From positions 21,052 through 85,051 of the forward strand of contig CAMNDE010000005.1 of NCBI GenBank assembly GCA_946534895.1: a stretch of DNA of 64,000 bases, given 5' to 3'. How positions within the stretch are numbered: the stretch's first letter is position 1; every line of letters starts with the position of its first letter. The DNA is from UBA2943 sp946534895. Its GTDB lineage: Bacteria; Bacillota; Clostridia; Christensenellales; Aristaeellaceae. Positions 26,901 to 34,809 of the stretch are shown piece after piece. Under the pieces are notes generated by a model, which had not been told where the DNA came from, ran no database searches, and worked only from the letters and a program-made list of their open reading frames with translations. The translations under genes and the position numbers were made by a program.

Positions 26901-27440
26901 CTTCCGGATACGCGCGGTAAGATCGGCAAGAAAATCCGGTGACATCTCCTGAGCGCGCTTCGCGTCCGCCTGTTCAGCCTCCGCCTGTGCCTGCCGGTTT
27001 TCCTCTTCCTGGAGAGCGCCTTTCAGCCCGCATACCTGAAGAATGGTGTCCGTGGGCTTTTTCAGGATGGCATAAAGCAGGTCCTGGGCCCAGATTTCCT
27101 TTTCCCCGCGCTTTTTGGCAGCCCGGTCCGCGTCCAGCAGGTATTCCTGCAGCCGGCCCGCGTCGCTCCTGGCTCCGTGCTTCAGTTCATGCCGCAGCTG
27201 CGGGCGGACACGGTCCGTATCCACTTCCTCCCTGCGGAACATTTCCCGGACGGCGGCAATATCGGCATCCACCGTCTTCATCTCTGTATCAGGCAGATTG
27301 AATGCATCCTTTGCCTGGATCTCCGCCATTTTCAGCAGACCCAGGAAAAAGAACTCAATCCCCGGTTCCGATACATGCATGCCCTTCGCTTCCGACTGCG
27401 CCCGCAGCAGGATGTATTTCATGGAATAGGACAGTTCCAT
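23982..27440 (-). CDS. Fusion of a Clp-like AAA+ unfoldase with an FtsH-like AAA+/M41 metalloprotease
   Basis: 1152 residues. Residues 1-145 resemble the helical Clp N-domain (two repeats, LLRAQSEAKGMHVSEPGIEF and EYLLDADRAAKK). Residues 180-470 are an AAA+ unit of the ClpA/B second-ring type: Walker A GPPGVGKT (227-234), Walker B LLLFDE (291-296). Residues about 500-660 look like a receiver-like alpha/beta fold (ILIYGDSG, RLVLLDV). Residues 715-970 are an FtsH AAA+ module: Walker A GPPGTGKT (761-768), Walker B AIIFIDE, DPALARRFDR. Residues 975-1150 are an M41 peptidase with HESGH (987-991) and likely third zinc ligand Asp 1064 in TGASGDLEQAT. All catalytic residues look intact. Unlike FtsH it has no membrane segments. 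It should unfold and degrade proteins in the cytosol. A GGGGGA box precedes the ATG. Confidence 0.9.
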   Translation of the reverse strand: MELSYSMKYILLRAQSEAKGMHVSEPGIEFFFLGLLKMAEIQAKDAFNLPDTEMKTVDADIAAVREMFRREEVDTDRVRPQLRHELKHGARSDAGRLQEYLLDADRAAKKRGEKEIWAQDLLYAILKKPTDTILQVCGLKGALQEEENRQAQAEAEQADAKRAQEMSPDFLADLTARIRKMRSQLLSRVQGQDHVVYAFTEGMFAAEVLAASDEKRQRPRAIFVFAGPPGVGKTFLAEQAAEALGLPFMRFDMSAYADGTTAMGLVGLEEGFHGAREGELTGFVKKNPHCLLLFDEIEKAHLNIVHLFLQLLDAGRLSDKYLRETVSFRDAIIIFTTNAGRSLYEGDARQNAAGIARQTLISALETEKDPRTNQPFFPAAITSRLSTGWPLLFNHLKPHDLEKISRRELEKFAGLFEKQYGIRVEIEPLVATSIMFQEGAADARTVRAQSELFFKNEIFKLCRLWDQEHFLGALEQMEKISFVMEKEALSGETRKIFFSDEKPEILIYGDSGFAGRCRRHFPQYVIHDTQNVEQALELAGEKDIRLVLLDVAEKSVTPEEWMATVMEGMNSGMFRSEGGFNFAPMAARALRDGTRLLRLLRERLPEMPVYLLETPSFPLDEELTMALIRAGARGRISAPEEDFTVFEDTLEDICRQLYMQSVALQLASERKLLSFETAPILSRDQKSVTVRLRDFAVKRAPAAEDTGAVLEEVEKPDIRFADVIGAADAKQELKFFTEYLKNPKKFCAQGLKPPKGVLLYGPPGTGKTMLAKALAGETDVAFLPAVASSFVTRFQGSGPEAVRDLFKRARRYAPAIIFIDEIDAVGRKRGENPNAHAEEMTLNALLTEMDGFSVNPRRPVFVIAATNYDVEEGKGGPGTIDPALARRFDRRVLVDLPNAEEREALLRLLLKKHPGHAVSDEMIRRTAQRSAGMSPANLTGVLEQASRMAVKAGKPMDDAMLDEAYELTRHGAKKDWGYEYLERVARHESGHALLCWLGGNTPAYLTIVARGDHGGYMEHSSRDMGPLSTKEEMIHRIRTSLGGRAAELVYYGEKQGISTGASGDLEQATRVAAAMLCAYGMDGEFGLMAMDLRDALKDPEVRKKVNEMLRQEMEKTVEIIRSNRGRMDRMVDALMQKNRLTGEEMEALLKEP

Positions 27441-27482
27441 GGGCTGTTCCCCCTTTCCCGGATTGATTTGTCTGTAAGCACT

Positions 27483-30400
27483 TTATTTCCGGCCCCGCAT
27501 CCGTTCCCTGGCTTTCCGTTCCATCTCCGCCAGCAGGTCCGAAAGCGGATCATCTGCTTTTGATGAGACCGGCTGCACTTCGATCCTCGACTGTGCGGCC
27601 TGCTCAAGCCCGGCCAGGATGTCTGCCAGATCATCCGCCGGGCCGGCCCTGCCGGCTGCCCCGCCCAGCGCGCAGCGGCATTGATTCTCCGGCAGTATGT
27701 CCGTCCAGCGGCGCTCTGTTTCATACGTTCCGCAGGCATACTGCCAGTCCAGAAGGACTTCCTGATAGGTATTCCCCTTTGACGACCATGTGGTCGTACA
27801 GATCAGGGCATTCCCGTCCTGCCGGATCCGTTCCCCGGTGATGCCCACGGTATACTTTTCCATCCGGTCCGGCTCAAATACAATCCGGAGCACCGCTCCG
27901 AAAGGCGTGGACCACAGGAACAGCTGTCCGTCCCGGCTGATGTCCAGAAGCGTTTCCTCCGCCACCGTCATGCCTTCCTCCGGCATGTTCACCAGTCTGT
28001 CCTCGTGCGTAAACAGCGTGTCCAGTACATGCAGCGTGCGCAGGTCAATGACCGTGACGGAATGGAAGCCCGTTATATGCTCCGGTCCATAGGCATTGAG
28101 CACGCGGTTCCACACCATGGCCACCGTGGCATTCTCTGCCCGGTTCAGGCATACCCGCTCCGGGAGCTGCGTCCAAAGCGTGTTCCGGTCCGAGGGATGC
28201 AGCTGGGGCAGCCGGTCCCCGCCAGGCGGCGCTCCATAGCGCACCCCGCCCCGATATACCGCGCTTTTCCCGGCAATCTCCCAGGCCGTAAACAGCCCGT
28301 CGGCGCAGAAATACAGGATTTTCGCATCCGGGTCCAGAACACCGGCCGCATCCTCCGGGGCCTGAATTCCCGGAAGCAGCGCAATCTCCCTGCCATCCTG
28401 ACCGATGCAGCGGCAGCCCCGGGACGTATTCTCAAACCGGACTTCGAGGTGTGCCGTTCCATTGCGCACAAACACGTCATCACTCTCAAAGTTCCTTTCC
28501 TGCATCTTTTCTTCCCAGCCGCGGTGCCTCCCGATCATGTAGGCTTCCCCGTGCTCCGGGTTTCCGTCCACGTCCTGCTCCTGCATCGTCCGGCCTTTTC
28601 TTGCGCCGCGCAGGTTCTGCCGCTTCACATGCTGCAGCCTGCCGGCCGCCTGGTTCAGTCCTGCCCAGACATCCCCCGGATTGTCCGGATAGAGCGCAAA
28701 GGCCGCATCCAGGGCTTTCAGCAGGCCCGGTACATTCCCGGCGTTCAGACAGGACTGCGCCTGCTTCAGCAGCCGCGTCTGCTCACTCTGCCTGGACGAC
28801 GTTTCGGAATAGGACAGAGCCCTTGCCACCGTATACTCCGGCAGCGTCCCGAACACTGTGGTATCCAGGATCGTAAACGTCCTTTTCTGGTCAGTGAAAT
28901 ACGGTTTATTGAACACCAGAAGCCAGCGCCTGTCATGGCTTGCACAGACGGCATACTGGCCTGATCCCATGCCCACGGCAGGCAGGGATGCCTTCAGGCC
29001 GTTGTGGTCCGGTTCCGGCCTCGGCGGACCGCCGAACCCGAACCCGCCGCGCGCCTTCGGCTGCAGCGCATCCAGCCAGAGCGTTGCGGGATCTTTCCGC
29101 CTGACCGTGACGGCGCGGTTTCCCTGCCGCTCCACATAGCGCATCTGAAGAAGGCTGCGCCGTCCGTCCTGAAGCTCCACATATGGCCAGCCATCATTCA
29201 GTCCGCTGAAGGCATCGTCGTCCAGGTCCGGCCTCCGGTTCAGTGTCCGTGTCTCAAACGCCACGGAGCCCCCGGAGCCGGCAGGGAAGATCAGGTGCAC
29301 AATACTGCCTTCCAGGATCACCCGCTCAAACCGGGTGCTTACCCGGCAGTCGCTCAGCTTTCTGCTTCTGATCTGCTCACGGGATGCAAGGTCATACACG
29401 GAGAGGAAGCCCGCTTCCCCTTCATCCTGCTCCCCTTCCTCAGCCCAGGCAATGACACACAGTTTTCCGTCCGTATCAAAACAGACCCTGCGGCAGGTTC
29501 CCGGATGCACAGGCAGCTCAAACCAGGCCCTGCGTACCCTGTCCAGTTCCGCCTGCAGGCTTTGTTTCTCCCGTGCTCCCTCTGCATGCATGAGGGCGGA
29601 TTCCAGCTGCATCTGGGCAGTTCTTCCCTCGTATCCGGTCCGGCACAGAGCTGCCAGAAGCGCCTGCTTTTCCGCGTCCGGCCTGCGCTCATTGGAGAGG
29701 TACACATCACTGTTCATTTTTTCCAGGTCTTCCAGAACCGCATATCCGTCATCCCGGATTCCCTTTTTCCGTACAATGGCAGCCAGGCCCGAGTTAAACA
29801 GGGAAAGCGCGTGGTCCGGTTCCTTCTTCAGTGCCGCTTCCCAGTCACGTGCGGCTTCATCCTGCATGCCGAGATCCAGATAGCTCAGCGCCCGGTTATT
29901 CAGGCTGTCCGGCGTATCCGCGGCCGAGCGCGGTTCGGGGCGCGCATAGTCTTTTCCCGTGACACCCCGGTATATGCTTTTCAGTTCCTGCTCCACCACG
30001 CCGAAGTCATGCGGCCTGTCCTCCGGATTCATCTCCAGGCAGTGTTCCAGGAGCTGCTGAAGCGCTTCCGGCATGGGCACCCGGCACTGCGGGAAATATG
30101 AGGCGCAGCTCATGCCCGCCACCACACCGTTCTGCCATGGCCGCGCACCCAGGTACATTTCAAGCACCGAGACCGCCCAGCTGTAGATATCCGTCCGGCG
30201 CGTCAGCTGTTTTCCGTCCATCTGTTCCATGGAACAGTAGGCCGGCGTATACCCGCCGGACGCGGCCATCTGTGTTTTCCCGGCATCTCCGTCCGTTTCC
30301 GCCATGGTCAGCACCGCACGTGCCCGGGCCAGGCCGAAGTCCGCCGCCTTGGCCTGCCAGTCAGGCGTCAGAAGCAGATTGTCCGGCTTCACATCCTGAT

Positions 30401-33400
30401 GGATCAGTCCGCTGTCGTGGGCATACCGGAGTCCGCGCGCATACTGGATCGCAATGTCCAGAAGCCGCGCACGCACCTCTGCGTCTTCGCCTTCATACAG
30501 CGTTCCGTCCTCGATCCGGTTTTCCAGGCTTCCGTTCTCCATCCATTCCGAAAAGATCGTGGGTACGCCGTCAACTTCGCGCACATAGTAGCAGGACACG
30601 ATATTCGGATGCAGGCCCAGTCCGATCCAGCTCCGGCATTCCGCGATGAAGTTCGACCGGGATGCGTCATCCGTGAAATACTTCCGCTGCGGACGCTTCA
30701 TGGCAAGATCCGTGTTCCAGCCCATATGATGCACGCGCCAGACGCTGCCCATGCCGCCCCGGAGCGCTCCGGAATCGATCCGGTAGGTGTCAAGCAGAAG
30801 ACTGCCTCTGGCATAATCATCCTCTGCTTCATCCGCGCCTGTTTTCTCCGGCTCAGCGCTCTGCCGCGCACTTTCTCCCGCAGGCTCAGGCAACGTTCCC
30901 TCTGCAATACCTGCGTCCGGCTCGAACACTGTCCTGTCTGCATCGGTCTGCTGCTCTGCTGCTCCTGCCACGGCGCTGCCTGGTGCGTCCAGAACCGTTT
31001 CACCGGCATCCTGCACAGGCGCATACACAGTTTCCGCTCCTTCTCCTTTGCCCTCTCCTGACCGGTTTTCCGGCATATATACGGTTTCCGCACTGCTGTC
31101 CGTATGCTGTCTGGTGTTCCGGTCCGGCTTTTCACCGTCCCATACCGTCTTGTCCGTGCTCATGTTTTCCTTTCCGGGATTTCTGTCTTCCTCCGCGCCC
31201 CCCTGAATCTGCCGGGCATGTTCGGACCGGATATCTCCTTCCGGTCCGTCCCAGGCCAGCTCCCAGTCCAGAAACCAGAGATAGGCTGTGGACGCGGAAA
31301 AACCAAACAGATGATTATCCCCGTTGAACAGTTTCATCCGGCTGATAACCGGTGCCTCCATCTCCCCGATTTTCCTGCCGCTCTCATAGTCAAACAGACG
31401 GAGATTCCATGTGTCCATCTCACGTCTGGGCAGCACCAGATCCTTCAGTTCCTGATGCGGTCTGATCCTGCCCATGGAGGCAAAGACAAACCTGCCGTCC
31501 CGGGTGACCGCTGCGCTCAGCGCGCTGGCTCCATCATCATCCAGTTCCCGTTCCACGCGGTTTCCATGCACGTCAACAATCTGAATGCCTCTGGGAATGT
31601 GTGCCCCGGACTTTCCCGGCATGGCCTTTGAGCTTATGAGAATATGCCGCGAATCCGGCATCCATTTGCAGAATTCCGGGCGGTCCTGGATCGGAAGCTG
31701 AAGGGTTGCTTCCCTGCCTTCCATGTCCCATACCAGTGCAGTGCCTGTTCCATCCGCAAACCGGGACTCATACCGAATACCGCCAAGCACGGCAAACCGG
31801 TTGTCACAGGAAATATCTCCTGTCTCAAAGGCTCTCAGACCGCTCTCCTTAACAACAGGATCCTTACGGCTCTCCCATTTGAAGGCATATTTTGTGTCCG
31901 GCACATTCCATGCATAAACACAGTATGCGCCTCCATCCACTGCAATCACGCGCGTTCCGTCACGGGAAACCTCAAAATGCTTGAGCTCCGTATTCACGGT
32001 TGCGCGCATTTTCCGCAGACATTTCCCGTTTTCCGGGTTCCAATGACGCACGATATCCATATAGTCCCGGGAATCACCGATACCGAAATGGTCACTGGTG
32101 GCCATGGTAAACAGCATCCCATTGCCGCCCGCACCGGCTTTTTTGTCCTTGCTGCGGCTGCTTGGCGTCCGCCCGTCGCCTTTCAGGTCATAGGCCCGGG
32201 TTGCCGAACTTTTCCAGGCATCGTAAATCTGTACACCCTGCAAATTGCAGGCAATGATCAGACCGTTCTCCGAGATATCCGCATCCATTGCCGCAACAGG
32301 AAAATAGATGACACTCCGCCGGACTCCGCGCAGCCTTTTTTTCCGGCATCTGCCCGCGAGTTCCGAGGCAAGACGCTGATACTCGGGACCGTAGGCAAAC
32401 CCTTCCATGGCGCGCATCTCTTCCAGTATGGAAATCGCTTCCGGGATCCTCTGTCCGTCCAGGCTGGCACGCATACGGGCGCATTTTTCCTGCCATTCCG
32501 CCTCCCTGCTGAGCAGCAGGTTTACATCCCGCACTCTGGAAAGCAGCATGGGTGCCTGTCCTGCACCGGAAATCTCCTGAAGTCCCAGTTCCACTGCGGC
32601 TTTCATTTTTTCCGGAACATTGATCTTAAGCGTAACCAGTCTGTCTCTGAACTGCCGTTCCTTTTCCCGGCGGTCATAGTCATCCCTGAATGTCTGCCTG
32701 CGCCAGCGCAAGAGATTCAGATTGTAGAAACTCTCCGCATGATAGATATCCGCCATCAGCGCGTCTTCCCAGAGTTTCTCCGCCTGTTTCTCCTGTTTCA
32801 GATCCAGATAGCTCAGTGCCCGGTTGTTCAGGCTGTCCGCCGTATCGGCGGCCGCGTGTGGTTCGGGGCGCACATAGTCTTTTCCCGTGACACCCCGGTA
32901 TATGCTTTTCAGTTCCTGCTCCACCACGCCGAAGTCATGCGGCCTGTCCTCCGGATTCATCTCCAGGCAGTGTTCCAGGAGCTGCTGAAGCGCTTCCGGC
33001 ATGGGCACCCGGCACTGCGGGAAATATGAGGCGCAGCTCATGCCCGCCACCACACCGTTCTGCCATGGCCGCGCACCCAGGTACATTTCAAGCACCGAGA
33101 CCGCCCAGCTGTAGATATCCGTCCGGCGCGTCAGCTGTTTTCCGTCCATCTGTTCCATGGAACAGTAGGCCGGCGTATACCCGCCGGACGCGGCCATCTG
33201 TGTTTTCCCGGCATCTCCGTCCGTTTCCGCCATGGTCAGCACCGCACGTGCCCGGGCCAGGCCGAAGTCCGCCGCCTTGGCCTGCCAGTCAGGCGTCAGA
33301 AGCAGATTGTCCGGCTTCACATCCTGATGGATCAGTCCGCTGTCGTGGGCATACCGGAGTCCGCGCGCATACTGGATCGCAATGTCCAGAAGCCGCGCAC

Positions 33401-33857
33401 GCACCTCTGCGTCTTCGCCTTCATACAGCGTTCCGTCCTCGATCCGGTTTTCCAGGCTTCCGTTCTCCATCCATTCCGAAAAGATCGTGGGTACGCCGTC
33501 AACTTCGCGCACATAGTAGCAGGACACGATATTCGGATGCAGGCCCAGTCCGATCCAGCTCCGGCATTCCGCGATGAAGTTCGACCGGGATGCGTCATCC
33601 GTGAAATACTTCCGCTGCGGACGCTTCATGGCAAGATCCGTGTTCCAGCCCATATGATGCACGCGCCAGACGCTGCCCATGCCGCCCCGGAGCGCTCCGG
33701 AATCGATCCGGTAGGTGTCAAGCAGAAGACTGCCTCTTACATAGGATTCCTCTTCTGCATCCCTGCCGTCATTGCCTGACCCCGCCTTTTGTTCCACTGT
33801 TTCCTGGCCGGGTTCCGGATTCATTCCACCGTCCCATACAGTCCTGTCGCCGCTCAT
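27483..33857 (-). CDS. Giant tandem Ser/Thr kinase with TPR and propeller-like modules
   Basis: 2124 residues in one open frame, with the module order kinase, TPR, propeller, Thr-rich linker, kinase, TPR, propeller. Kinase 1 spans about 50-310 (RGGMGSV loop, Lys in LAMKRP, HQDVKPDN at 177-184, ADFGLA). Kinase 2, about 1026-1286, is encoded by an identical 865-bp DNA stretch. The catalytic-loop Arg is Gln (HQD), so both are non-RD kinases. TPR units (SLNNRALSYLDL) follow each kinase. WD-like repeats include ADISENGLIIACNLQGVQIYD, HFEVSRDGTRVIAVDG and AAVTRDGRFVFAS. No membrane segment is seen. The start at 33857 has a GGAAAGGGA box. A matching ATG at 31163 with its own box begins the second module, which hints at a fusion of two tandem genes. 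The PP2C gene ends 130 bases upstream. Confidence 0.88.
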   Translation of the reverse strand: MSGDRTVWDGGMNPEPGQETVEQKAGSGNDGRDAEEESYVRGSLLLDTYRIDSGALRGGMGSVWRVHHMGWNTDLAMKRPQRKYFTDDASRSNFIAECRSWIGLGLHPNIVSCYYVREVDGVPTIFSEWMENGSLENRIEDGTLYEGEDAEVRARLLDIAIQYARGLRYAHDSGLIHQDVKPDNLLLTPDWQAKAADFGLARARAVLTMAETDGDAGKTQMAASGGYTPAYCSMEQMDGKQLTRRTDIYSWAVSVLEMYLGARPWQNGVVAGMSCASYFPQCRVPMPEALQQLLEHCLEMNPEDRPHDFGVVEQELKSIYRGVTGKDYVRPEPHAAADTADSLNNRALSYLDLKQEKQAEKLWEDALMADIYHAESFYNLNLLRWRRQTFRDDYDRREKERQFRDRLVTLKINVPEKMKAAVELGLQEISGAGQAPMLLSRVRDVNLLLSREAEWQEKCARMRASLDGQRIPEAISILEEMRAMEGFAYGPEYQRLASELAGRCRKKRLRGVRRSVIYFPVAAMDADISENGLIIACNLQGVQIYDAWKSSATRAYDLKGDGRTPSSRSKDKKAGAGGNGMLFTMATSDHFGIGDSRDYMDIVRHWNPENGKCLRKMRATVNTELKHFEVSRDGTRVIAVDGGAYCVYAWNVPDTKYAFKWESRKDPVVKESGLRAFETGDISCDNRFAVLGGIRYESRFADGTGTALVWDMEGREATLQLPIQDRPEFCKWMPDSRHILISSKAMPGKSGAHIPRGIQIVDVHGNRVERELDDDGASALSAAVTRDGRFVFASMGRIRPHQELKDLVLPRREMDTWNLRLFDYESGRKIGEMEAPVISRMKLFNGDNHLFGFSASTAYLWFLDWELAWDGPEGDIRSEHARQIQGGAEEDRNPGKENMSTDKTVWDGEKPDRNTRQHTDSSAETVYMPENRSGEGKGEGAETVYAPVQDAGETVLDAPGSAVAGAAEQQTDADRTVFEPDAGIAEGTLPEPAGESARQSAEPEKTGADEAEDDYARGSLLLDTYRIDSGALRGGMGSVWRVHHMGWNTDLAMKRPQRKYFTDDASRSNFIAECRSWIGLGLHPNIVSCYYVREVDGVPTIFSEWMENGSLENRIEDGTLYEGEDAEVRARLLDIAIQYARGLRYAHDSGLIHQDVKPDNLLLTPDWQAKAADFGLARARAVLTMAETDGDAGKTQMAASGGYTPAYCSMEQMDGKQLTRRTDIYSWAVSVLEMYLGARPWQNGVVAGMSCASYFPQCRVPMPEALQQLLEHCLEMNPEDRPHDFGVVEQELKSIYRGVTGKDYARPEPRSAADTPDSLNNRALSYLDLGMQDEAARDWEAALKKEPDHALSLFNSGLAAIVRKKGIRDDGYAVLEDLEKMNSDVYLSNERRPDAEKQALLAALCRTGYEGRTAQMQLESALMHAEGAREKQSLQAELDRVRRAWFELPVHPGTCRRVCFDTDGKLCVIAWAEEGEQDEGEAGFLSVYDLASREQIRSRKLSDCRVSTRFERVILEGSIVHLIFPAGSGGSVAFETRTLNRRPDLDDDAFSGLNDGWPYVELQDGRRSLLQMRYVERQGNRAVTVRRKDPATLWLDALQPKARGGFGFGGPPRPEPDHNGLKASLPAVGMGSGQYAVCASHDRRWLLVFNKPYFTDQKRTFTILDTTVFGTLPEYTVARALSYSETSSRQSEQTRLLKQAQSCLNAGNVPGLLKALDAAFALYPDNPGDVWAGLNQAAGRLQHVKRQNLRGARKGRTMQEQDVDGNPEHGEAYMIGRHRGWEEKMQERNFESDDVFVRNGTAHLEVRFENTSRGCRCIGQDGREIALLPGIQAPEDAAGVLDPDAKILYFCADGLFTAWEIAGKSAVYRGGVRYGAPPGGDRLPQLHPSDRNTLWTQLPERVCLNRAENATVAMVWNRVLNAYGPEHITGFHSVTVIDLRTLHVLDTLFTHEDRLVNMPEEGMTVAEETLLDISRDGQLFLWSTPFGAVLRIVFEPDRMEKYTVGITGERIRQDGNALICTTTWSSKGNTYQEVLLDWQYACGTYETERRWTDILPENQCRCALGGAAGRAGPADDLADILAGLEQAAQSRIEVQPVSSKADDPLSDLLAEMERKARERMRGRK
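29945..30809. repeat. Direct repeat copy A (second kinase module), 865 bp
   Basis: Read base by base it is identical to copy B at 32873-33737 (offset 2928 bases, exactly 976 codons). Beyond 29945 identity decays gradually toward the TPR region; beyond 30809 it drops sharply. Confidence 0.95.
32873..33737. repeat. Direct repeat copy B (first kinase module), 865 bp
   Basis: Identical partner of 29945-30809, including third codon positions. The single flanking mismatch next to the left boundary (32872 against 29944) is followed by a partly conserved TPR segment. Confidence 0.95.
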
Positions 33858-33987
33858 GCTTCCCTTTCCGGATCCTCCGATCCTGTCTGTCTGTTCTGTG
33901 CATCCGGTCCGGTTTTCAGGCAAATGCCGCACGATTCATAAGCAGAAGCCACGGATACCGCCCACTCAGCATGGATCATGTTTCCAT

Positions 33988-34809
33988 TCATGCTTCCAGG
34001 CTTCTGCTGTCCTCATGTTTGTTCCCGTGCCCGGCATCAGTCTGCTCACCTATGCAGATGATGACGGCGGATATATTATCCCGACCGCCATACCGGTTTG
34101 CCCGTTCAATCAGACGATGGCACATCTCTTCCAGGTCATTTCCTGCGCGCATTTCCTCCAGGATTTCCGCTTCCGGCACCATGCCGTACAGTCCGTCACT
34201 GCACAGAAGCATCATGTCCCCCGGCCGGATCTCCCGGATATCGCTTTCCGGCGTGGCCGGTTCCTCCATGCCAACAAAGGCCGTGAGCCTTGACCTTGCC
34301 GGAGACCTTGCCGCCTCACGGATGGTCATCAGGCCATTGCGCACCATGAGCCCTGCCATGTTCATGTCCTGCGTTACCTGGATCAGCCGGTCACCGTCTT
34401 TTTGCAGCAGATAACCCCGGCTGTCCCCGAGCCCCACAAACACCGCGCACTCCCGGTACAGCCAGATGCCTGCCAGCGTGGCACCATAGTCAAAACGGCC
34501 TTCCGAATTCCCGCTGCGGTACAGCTTGTCACTGAGCAGACGGACCATGAACCGCAGGCGTTCCGCGGCTTCCGCGGTGTCTTCCTCCGCACTGCACTCA
34601 CTGAGACATATGTTCATCAGCCCCGGCAGTGACTCCGCCACATAGGAGGCAGCCGCATTGCCGCAGCGCAGTCCGCCCATGCCGTCAGACACCGCGAAAA
34701 ACCCGTGATCCGTGTCCAGGACAATCCGGTCATCATTGATCCGGTTTTCCATGCCGACATCCGTTGTTCCGGATGCCGCAAACGAATACTGAAAACTGTC
34801 AATATGCAT
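33988..34809 (-). CDS. PP2C-type protein Ser/Thr phosphatase
   Basis: 273 residues, cytoplasmic, Mn/Mg-dependent. The motifs run in family order: GMENRINDDR, FFAVSDGMGGL, YGATLAGIWL, VFVGLGDSRGYLLQ, LLCSDGLYGMV and GGRDNISAVII. All metal-binding Asp positions look intact. It should reverse phosphorylation by the adjacent kinases. Its start overlaps the FHA-kinase stop by one base (TAATG), so the two are translationally coupled as an opposing kinase/phosphatase pair. The short C-terminal tail is charged and probably disordered. Confidence 0.93.
   Translation of the reverse strand: MHIDSFQYSFAASGTTDVGMENRINDDRIVLDTDHGFFAVSDGMGGLRCGNAAASYVAESLPGLMNICLSECSAEEDTAEAAERLRFMVRLLSDKLYRSGNSEGRFDYGATLAGIWLYRECAVFVGLGDSRGYLLQKDGDRLIQVTQDMNMAGLMVRNGLMTIREAARSPARSRLTAFVGMEEPATPESDIREIRPGDMMLLCSDGLYGMVPEAEILEEMRAGNDLEEMCHRLIERANRYGGRDNISAVIICIGEQTDAGHGNKHEDSRSLEA

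Noticed and set aside
29945..33737. Long identical repeats as insertion sequences
   Set aside because: They code for kinase domains in frame, have no terminal inverted repeats and no transposase.
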